This document shows, piece by piece, positions 28,138 through 35,315 of a DNA stretch of 35,315 bases. The notes under the pieces are model-generated. The model was given only the letters and a program-made list of their open reading frames with translations, did not search any database and was not told the DNA's origin. Position numbers and translations under genes: made by a program. The stretch covers positions 1 through 35,315 of the forward strand of contig CANRJZ010000003.1 of NCBI GenBank assembly GCA_947631055.1, given 5' to 3'. The stretch's first letter is position 1. Each line of letters starts with the position of its first letter. This DNA comes from an uncultured Clostridia bacterium (GTDB lineage Bacteria; Bacillota; Clostridia; Oscillospirales; Ruminococcaceae).

Positions 28138-28956
28138 ATGTACATTGATTTTCATACGCACGCTTTTACGGAAACTATTGCAGAAAAGGCCATGAGCAAC
28201 CTTACACGGACTATGATGGAGTCCGATTTCCGCGAAAAAGCCATGCCGGTGACTAACGGAACGGTCAAGGAACTTCTGGAAAAAATGAACGAATGGGGCG
28301 TTGATAAGTCGGTAATACTGCCTATCGCTACAAAACCGTCCCAGCAGCATACTATAAATAATTGGGCTGAAAGCGTTCAGAAGGAATTTTCAGAACGTCT
28401 GATATGCTTCGGTACAGTCCACCCTGACGCAGACGATGCCCTTCAGGAGCTTGAAAGAATAAAAGAGATAGGGCTCCGCGGAGTAAAGCTCCATCCGGAT
28501 TATCAGGGATTTCTTGCGGACGACGAAAAAGCTTTCCCGATCTATGAGAAATGCTCCGAACTGGGACTTCCGCTTATTTTTCATGCGGGATTTGACGTCG
28601 TTTCTCCGGATCTGATACACTGCACTCCGGAAATGGGCGCAAAGATCATTGACCGATTTCCCAAACTGAAACTGATAATGGCTCACCTCGGCGGCTGCGA
28701 CTGTTGGGACGATACGGAAAAATATCTCGTCGGAAAGAACGTTTACCTTGATACCGCTTTTATAGACGGTCTTATACCCGATGAACAGGCTCTGAGGATA
28801 TTCCGCCGCCATGGCACCGATAAGATTTTGTTCGCCTCCGATTGCCCGTGGCATCCGCCTACAAGGGAAATGTCGCTTCTTGACAGGCTCCCGCTGACGC
28901 AGGAAGAAAAAGAGGATATTTCTTACAGAAATGCAGAAAAACTTCTGGGGATCTGA
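28138..28956 (+). CDS. Amidohydrolase family metal-dependent hydrolase
   Basis: YIDFHTHAF; GVKLHPDYQGF; LIFHAGFD; LIMAHLGG; ILFASDCPWHPP. Confidence 0.92.
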   Translation: MYIDFHTHAFTETIAEKAMSNLTRTMMESDFREKAMPVTNGTVKELLEKMNEWGVDKSVILPIATKPSQQHTINNWAESVQKEFSERLICFGTVHPDADDALQELERIKEIGLRGVKLHPDYQGFLADDEKAFPIYEKCSELGLPLIFHAGFDVVSPDLIHCTPEMGAKIIDRFPKLKLIMAHLGGCDCWDDTEKYLVGKNVYLDTAFIDGLIPDEQALRIFRRHGTDKILFASDCPWHPPTREMSLLDRLPLTQEEKEDISYRNAEKLLGI

Positions 28957-29082
28957 TCCGTTAAAGATAAATTTTAAATTTTTTCTTGCTTTTTATTTGA
29001 TTTTATTAACAAAAGAGCAGGTTGCATATTTTATATGTTAAAATGTACAAATATTTGTTCAGGATTTATTTGAATTAACATA

Positions 29083-29111
29083 TTGCTAATTTTCTAATAA
29101 AATGTTATAAT
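29083..29111 (+). promoter_or_regulatory. Sigma-A-type promoter for the pilus cluster
   Basis: TTGCTA-N17-TATAAT. Confidence 0.75.
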
Positions 29112-29178
29112 ATTTACAGTATCGTGGGCAGACTATGCCTGCTGATAATTTTATCCATATCGGAGGTGTCAAATATTT

Positions 29179-30372
29179 ATGAAGACGTTTATCTATACGG
29201 CTACAGACGTTCAGGGCAATACCGTCAAAAATGCCAGAATGTCCGCCGAAGATGTTAATGATTTTCTTGACAAGATCCATGAAAAGGGTCTGTTCTGCTC
29301 CAGCTATAAGGAAGCAAGCGACAAGAAATCAGGTACTCTTCATAAGTTCAAAACAAAAGAGCTGTCCTATAACTGCCGTCAGCTCAGCGCAATGCTTACG
29401 TCCGGTCTGACACTTATCAGGGCGCTTGATATCCTGTATAAGGAACAAGAAAAGGATGCCGCAAAACAGGTGTTCAGAGAGGTATATGAAGAAGTTCAGA
29501 AGGGTTCTTCTTTCTCGGACGCCCTCAAGATGCAGCAGGGCGCTTTTCCGGACTTTATGGTGTCAATGATACAGGCAGGTGAATCTTCCGGTTCACTGGA
29601 CGTTATCGTTCGCCGTCTTGAAGATTATTATGACAAACAGAACAAGCTTAACAGCAAGATCAGAAGCGCAATGATGTATCCTATAATCCTTGCGGTGCTT
29701 TGTGTTGCTATAGTTGTTGCGCTGTTCACATTCATCATGCCTACGTTCAAGGATCTGCTTACCGAAAGAGATATGAAGGGTCTGACAGGTGCTCTGTTCG
29801 CCTTCTCGGACAGCATAAGAGGTTATTGGTACATATATGTCGGAGTTGTTCTGGTAGTTGTATTCCTTGTGTACTATGGCCTTAAGATCCCCGATGTGCG
29901 ATATAAATTTGATAAACTGATATGTAAGATGCCGAAAGTCGGCAAACTTATCGTAAAGGTATATACGGGACGTTTTGCAAGAACTCTTTCATCTCTGTAT
30001 TCTTCCGGTATCCCTATGGTAGAAGCTCTTGAGCGTTCATCTTCCGTTCTCGGAAACAGCTTCATTGAAAAAGCTTTCGTTACGGTAATAGATGAGGTAA
30101 AACAGGGCGAACAGCTTTCCGTTTCGATACAGAGAACAGGTATTTTCGAGTCGATGTTCTGTTCTATCATCTACGTCGGCGAGGAATCCGGTGCGCTCGA
30201 TAGTATCCTTGAGAAATCCGCTACATTCTATGAAGATGAATCCGATGAAGCTATCCAGCGTCTGGTAGGTATGATCGAACCTATCATGATCATCTTTATG
30301 GGTGTTGCCATCGGTTTCGTTATCGCAGGTATCCTTCCTGCTATCTACAACTCCATGGAGAATATCGAATAA
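29179..30372 (+). CDS. pilC: Type IV pilus / type II secretion inner-membrane platform protein (PilC/GspF)
   Basis: QLSAMLTSGLTLIRALDIL; MIQAGESSGSLDVIVRRLEDYYDKQNKLNSKIRSAMMYPIIL; second GspF repeat GEESGALDSILEKSATFYEDESDEAIQRLVGMIEPIMIIFMGVAIGFVI. Confidence 0.95.
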   Translation: MKTFIYTATDVQGNTVKNARMSAEDVNDFLDKIHEKGLFCSSYKEASDKKSGTLHKFKTKELSYNCRQLSAMLTSGLTLIRALDILYKEQEKDAAKQVFREVYEEVQKGSSFSDALKMQQGAFPDFMVSMIQAGESSGSLDVIVRRLEDYYDKQNKLNSKIRSAMMYPIILAVLCVAIVVALFTFIMPTFKDLLTERDMKGLTGALFAFSDSIRGYWYIYVGVVLVVVFLVYYGLKIPDVRYKFDKLICKMPKVGKLIVKVYTGRFARTLSSLYSSGIPMVEALERSSSVLGNSFIEKAFVTVIDEVKQGEQLSVSIQRTGIFESMFCSIIYVGEESGALDSILEKSATFYEDESDEAIQRLVGMIEPIMIIFMGVAIGFVIAGILPAIYNSMENIE

Positions 30373-30478
30373 TTTTCAGACGCAGCAAAAAAAGCGGCAC
30401 TATATAAATATCCAAGGTCATTATACCGCAGGTGCGGTCCAAAATATTATTTTATAAAAATTTAGTGAGGTGACGAGT

Positions 30479-32032
30479 ATGCTTTCATTTGATATTACAG
30501 ACAGACACGTCCGCATTATCCGCGGTACAGAAAATCACGGAAAAATAAAGGTTTCCGACGCTTCCACCATAGACGTTGCGGATGGTCTGATTGTTAATGG
30601 TCACATAAAAGATATTCCTAAAATGGCAACGCTCATAAATGATGAGCTGAAGAAAAACAGAATGGCAGATAAGGAAGCCGTTATCAGCGTTTCTTCAAAC
30701 CTTATCATATTCAAGGAACTGCATATCCCGAAAGCAAAGGGCAATCAGCTCCTTACAATGGTACAGAACCAGATGCAGCATACAATGGGTATTGCAGAAG
30801 ATTATTCAATATCCTATACTATTGCAGGCGAAGTAGAAGAAGAAGGCGTTCAGGCACTTAAAGTCCTTGCTACGGCTTGTCCTTTTGAAGTAGTTGACTG
30901 CTTCAGAAAGGTATTCTCCATGCTGGGCATAAGCCTCCGCTCCGTTGTTGTTTCCTGCAACAGCATTTCAAGGATCATTCTCAATGACCCGAAATCAAGA
31001 TCAAAAATGCCGATGCTCCTCGTTCAGATCGATCCTAACTTCGTAAGTCTGAACCTTTATGAGAACAATCAGCTCACATTCTCCAGATTTGCTTCTATAG
31101 ATCCGGAAGACTACGACAATTCCGAGGACTACATCTTTGAAGCTGTCAACGAGAACATTTTCAGAATGTTCCAGTTCCAGAGATCGAGAAACGGAGACAA
31201 TCCTATACAGAACGTTGTGTTCTACGGCGATACAACAGAATATATCCGTCTTACCAACGCTCTTGAGCAGATGGATATAAAGACCAGTCTGCTGGGCGTT
31301 CCGAACAATATCGGCGGATATGAGAACTTTGAATTCCAGGCATATGCGAACGCTATCGGCGCTATGTTCCGTATAAATAAGGACATAGAGCGTATCAACC
31401 TGATCGAAGTTGACGCTTCTTCCGGACGTGTAAGCGCCGGTGCCTCCTTCGCATTGAGCATTCTCGGTGCTGCTGTAGTATCCTGTGCAGTAGTCGGAGC
31501 TGTATGGCTCTTCGGAAATATACAGGTGAACAACTTCAACAAGCAGACTGCCGATATCCAGACTTACCTTGATTCTCCGGAGGTAGCAGCTCAGATAATG
31601 GCTGTAGACACCGCAGAGACCAAGCTGAACAATATCAATGCAGTCAAGGACGCTGTTACACTTGCAAACAAGAACTTCAGATCAAAGCCGAAGCTTACTA
31701 CCGACGTTATAGACGCGATAGAAGATACTTTTGAAGGCACAAGCGTTTATTGGAAGCAGCTTTCATACGGAGACGGACATTTCGATATCGAATGTGTTGC
31801 CGATGACGTTGACGAGCCTGCTACCGTAGTAGGAAACTTCTTTAACGCTGAAGATAAGATGTTCAAAAACATTACATACACCGGCTTTACCGAAAACGAC
31901 GTGCAGACATCAAACGGTGTTTTGGGCGGAAATACAACAGACGGCTACACATTCCATGTTATATTTGATATGATCGAGCCGGAGCTTGAAGAAGAAGCCG
32001 CTCCTGCGGAAACCGCCGCAGATGCAAGCTGA
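30479..32032 (+). CDS. PilM-PilN-like fusion protein (actin-like domain, INLIE motif, TM, periplasmic-type domain)
   Basis: N-terminal actin-like PilM pattern (MLSFDITDRHVRIIRG...HIPKAKGNQLLTMVQNQMQ); RINLIEVD followed by TM ASFALSILGAAVVSCAVVGAVWLFG and PilN-like C-terminal part. Confidence 0.8.
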   Translation: MLSFDITDRHVRIIRGTENHGKIKVSDASTIDVADGLIVNGHIKDIPKMATLINDELKKNRMADKEAVISVSSNLIIFKELHIPKAKGNQLLTMVQNQMQHTMGIAEDYSISYTIAGEVEEEGVQALKVLATACPFEVVDCFRKVFSMLGISLRSVVVSCNSISRIILNDPKSRSKMPMLLVQIDPNFVSLNLYENNQLTFSRFASIDPEDYDNSEDYIFEAVNENIFRMFQFQRSRNGDNPIQNVVFYGDTTEYIRLTNALEQMDIKTSLLGVPNNIGGYENFEFQAYANAIGAMFRINKDIERINLIEVDASSGRVSAGASFALSILGAAVVSCAVVGAVWLFGNIQVNNFNKQTADIQTYLDSPEVAAQIMAVDTAETKLNNINAVKDAVTLANKNFRSKPKLTTDVIDAIEDTFEGTSVYWKQLSYGDGHFDIECVADDVDEPATVVGNFFNAEDKMFKNITYTGFTENDVQTSNGVLGGNTTDGYTFHVIFDMIEPELEEEAAPAETAADAS

Positions 32033-32052
32033 GAAAGGTCAGGTGATGTAAA

Positions 32053-32829
32053 ATGAATATGAAACTTTCCTACAGAGATAAAGTAATATTTATTGTTGTA
32101 ATAGTTATTGTTATCCTTATAGCCGGATTTTTCCTTCTCATAAGACCGAAATTTCAGGATGTTGACGCTGCAAGGGCAGCTTATGAGGCAAAACAGCAGG
32201 AAAAAACGGATATAGATACCAAGATAAGCACTCTCCCGCAGCTGATCGAAGATATGAAGACGTCAGCTCAGGAAGTAGGCGAACAGCAGGAACTTTTCCT
32301 TACTGAGCAGGATCCTTACCTGAATGAAACTTATGTAAAAGAAGCTCTTGAAAGCCTTAATCTCAGATATGCCAGCATTACGACCGAATATGCAGAAGCA
32401 AATCCGATAACAAGATATACCGTAGCACCTCCCGAGACTTTGCTGGCATATGATAATAAGATGAATGCCGACCTGTATCACGAACTTCCTCAGGAAATAT
32501 ATGACAAGTATCTTGGTACAGCAGCTGCCGGATATCCGGAATCTATCGTAGGCGAAACAAAAATGACGGTAGTATTTTACGGCGATATGCAGCTTGACGA
32601 TGTTTATAACGTTATCGACAGACTTTCGGAAGATGACAAGGCTGTAATACTCAACTCGGTCGCTTCCGGTGATATTACGGAGGAAAATACTGACGGCGAT
32701 GTTACATTCACTTGCGAGATAACCGTTTACAACATCTTCCCGCTCAATGTTGACAAGGTAATGGAAGAAAATGACGATTGGCAGCAGTACCTCGGTCAGA
32801 CTCCGGCAGCTGCTGAAGAAACAGCGTAA
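32053..32829 (+). CDS. PilO-like type IV pilus assembly protein
   Basis: Short cytosolic N-terminus, TM (VIFIVVIVIVILIAGFFLLI), coiled coil, PilO-like C-terminal fold; position after PilMN. Confidence 0.75.
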   Translation: MNMKLSYRDKVIFIVVIVIVILIAGFFLLIRPKFQDVDAARAAYEAKQQEKTDIDTKISTLPQLIEDMKTSAQEVGEQQELFLTEQDPYLNETYVKEALESLNLRYASITTEYAEANPITRYTVAPPETLLAYDNKMNADLYHELPQEIYDKYLGTAAAGYPESIVGETKMTVVFYGDMQLDDVYNVIDRLSEDDKAVILNSVASGDITEENTDGDVTFTCEITVYNIFPLNVDKVMEENDDWQQYLGQTPAAAEETA

Positions 32830-32972
32830 TAAAATTTTTCGGACAATTCCGGCGAGCAAAAGACGGTCTTGTCCGAGCGGGCTTAACCGATAGGCAAAAA
32901 TTGCTTATCGGTTGCTCCTGCAATTGGAATATTTTAAGAGAATGACGATTTTTGAGAGAAAGGGTGAATAAG

Positions 32973-34985
32973 ATGAAAGAACAAAAACGGCGTCATAGTC
33001 TGAGCGGTGCGGTTCTGATCATGGTGCTGACCGTAATGGTAGTTCTTTTGATCATGTTGATGGCAACGCTGACTGTTGTTACTACGGCAAATCAGCGCAT
33101 CTATACTAAGTTTGAAGAAAATCAGGCTTATTATACTGCTCGTTCCGCACTTGATGTTTTCACTAAGAGCATGCTCGTCGACAAAAATTATTATTCAGAC
33201 AAGGCAAATGCTGATAATTCCTCATTGGTAAAGAGCAATTTTGAAGCATATCTTAACGGCAATAATGATAAAACCCACGAAATGACTCAAGGTCTTGCAC
33301 TGCAGCTGGATATGTATTCACTGTACTGCGTTGGCGGTGAAAACGTCGATCAGGACGACCTTAAATCATATGCGATGAGCTCCGGCATAACCGGTACGGA
33401 CGACGCCAAAGATGAGTATATCAATTACTTTGGAACACAGATCAAGTCCAACGGCGACCCCGAAGGAAGCACACAGCTCGTTTATGAAGTATGGCTCCCT
33501 CAGGTAGCCGGTACGTCCGGAGATTACGGAAAGCTTTCCGACGGCGGATTTGAAGCAACTCCTACAGGCGTAACAGCAGGCGGCGGTAAAGCTACCATTA
33601 CTGTTGAAGTTGTAGACAGAAGATATGACCTTGGCACATATACCGACGGCGGAGCAACAAAGACTGTTGAGGAATCCAACAGAGAAAATTTCTTTGATCC
33701 GGCAAACTATATGACCAACAAGGATAAGATAGCAGAAGCTATATTCAACGGCAACCGTAAAAAAGACGTTATGCGCGTTAAGATAACGGCTACATCTGAA
33801 TTTGAAGGCACTAAAGGAACGGCTGTTATTTACTACGATACAAGAGAAAAACAGGCTACGAACACATCAAAGGCTATCACGCTGTTCAGCGGTGCCGTAG
33901 GTGATAACTTCAGCATCGTCGGCGGAGGTTCAATGGTAGGCAGCGTAAACTGGTCTAACGATGGTGTTATATGGGGCAACTTCTTCGTTGAAGATAATTT
34001 CACTTGCGCTCCTAATGGTCCGAGAATTTACCTGACAAAAGGTGAATCCGCATATGTAGGCGGAGACTTTACCGATCAGAACGACCATTTCGGCGTAAAC
34101 TCATATGGACTCGGTGCGTCTCCTTCAAAGGACGACAGACCAATACTGTTCATTGAAGGAACATATTCCGCCAGAAATACAAAGCCCGGCAACGTTACAG
34201 GCACGGACCTGATAGTAAGAAACGGTATTAATACCGATACAAACGAATTTGCATGGGACGGTGACATTTACTGTGTCGGAAATTTCGATCTCCGCAACGG
34301 TACACAAGTCTCTATCAACGGCGATGTATATGTTGAAGGCGATATTATCGTAAGCGGCGGCAGAGGCGGTTTCCAGGTAAACGGCAGCACAATTGATTTT
34401 TCCGGCGTTACCGGAAAAGTTTATTGCAGCGGAACTGTAAGAAACGATCCTAACCCTTCACTTGATACACTGAATTTTGATGCAAATCTTGCTACCGGCG
34501 GTATAGGGGAAGTTGATCCGTCAAACCCCAAATATGACGGAACTACATATGACGGCAGAGAAGGTCCGGTCAACGGATTTATAAGCAAAAATCTTCCTGC
34601 AAAGTCTACTATAATAGACCCGAATGCAGGTACTACCGATATCGAATTTAGACTTCCTGACGGCACTGTGGCTACAGGCGTTAACAAGAAAATGCCTACT
34701 CACGTCAGAAACTTCAATGAGTATTATGAAGTAGACGCTTTAGGAAATCTTATAATCGATCCTACCACAAGCAGACCTATTCCTATTGATTCCGTAACGG
34801 AATCGGGAGTACCGTTCAATGATCCGAGCTTTATCAGCGGTGCAGCCGAACTGCCCAATTCAAATATAAATACCGCTGCAACGGAAAGATATCATCTTTC
34901 AAGCGGAAGCCGCAACATAACGATATCCGGAGGCGGTACTGTTGAAATAGTTCTTGACGGTACATCATACGGGGCATTAAATATA
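32973..34985 (+). CDS. PilX-like pilus/prepilin-type protein with glycine-rich repetitive beta region (3' end replaced by accD sequence)
   Basis: N-terminus [60 protein letters not shown]; later [42 protein letters not shown]. Frame 0 open to the window end, absent from ORF track (no stop). End coordinate approximate. Confidence 0.7.
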
Positions 34986-35315
34986 ACGGTTGATGACGGC
35001 ACCTTCGAGGAAATGGACGCAGATTTAACCTCAAGAAATATCCTCAACTTTCCGGATTATTCAAATAAGCTGCAGAAAGCAAAATCGACGAGCGGTGAAA
35101 ACGAGTCTGTCATCTGCGGTACCGCAGAGATAAACAGCTCAAGGACCGTTATTTGTGTTATGGATTCATCGTTTATGATGGGCTCTATGGGCACTGTGAC
35201 GGGCGAAAAAATCACGCGCGCTTTTGAATATGCCACCGAAAACAGCCTGCCGGTTATTGTATTTGCGGTTTCAGGCGGCGCTCGTATGCAGGAGGGCATT
35301 CTCTCGCTTATGCAG
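34983..35315 (+). CDS. accD: Acetyl-CoA carboxylase carboxyltransferase subunit beta, internal fragment joined in frame to the pilus ORF
   Basis: [111 protein letters not shown]; lacks the N-terminal zinc ribbon. Confidence 0.9.
   Translation, partial: MTVDDGTFEEMDADLTSRNILNFPDYSNKLQKAKSTSGENESVICGTAEINSSRTVICVMDSSFMMGSMGTVTGEKITRAFEYATENSLPVIVFAVSGGARMQEGILSLMQ

Noticed and set aside
32830-32972. c-di-GMP-I (GEMM) riboswitch before the PilX-like gene
   Set aside because: Tempting because of the pilus and GGDEF context, but the conserved GEMM core sequences are not present by eye; only two simple stem-loops are.

Overview
The window looks like a low-to-moderate GC, spore-forming Clostridia chromosome segment (Ruminococcus/Oscillospiraceae-like; this is inferred from gene content, not searched). 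Left to right it carries: the 3' end of recG; an ECF sigma / membrane anti-sigma-like pair; a non-coding block with a three-hairpin terminator and a cluster of DnaA-box-like 9-mers; a small membrane protein; rlmB; a 960-aa protein that reads as a catalytically dead P-type ATPase with a long low-complexity N-terminus; spoVAE and spoVAD (reverse); a tightly packed operon (DUF1444-like, BspA-type LRR, TgpA-like transglutaminase, SDR); gdhA; a cytosolic LacI-type-sensor/GGDEF protein (reverse); fba; an AI-2E family permease (reverse); a GH94 cellobiose phosphorylase; a flavin reductase; secG-rnr; an OGG-like glycosylase; DUF6062; an amidohydrolase; and a type IV pilus-like cluster (PilC, a PilM-PilN fusion, PilO, and a PilX-like protein with repetitive beta-rich sequence). 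The final ORF, open to the window edge and absent from the ORF track because it has no stop, switches in frame from the pilus-type protein to the AccD carboxyltransferase core around 34.98 kb. That is most likely a chimeric join and should be checked before anything else is made of it. The best biology leads are the pseudo-P-type ATPase, the PilM-PilN fusion, and the DnaA-box-like cluster. No CRISPR, tRNA, rRNA or transposase was recognised.
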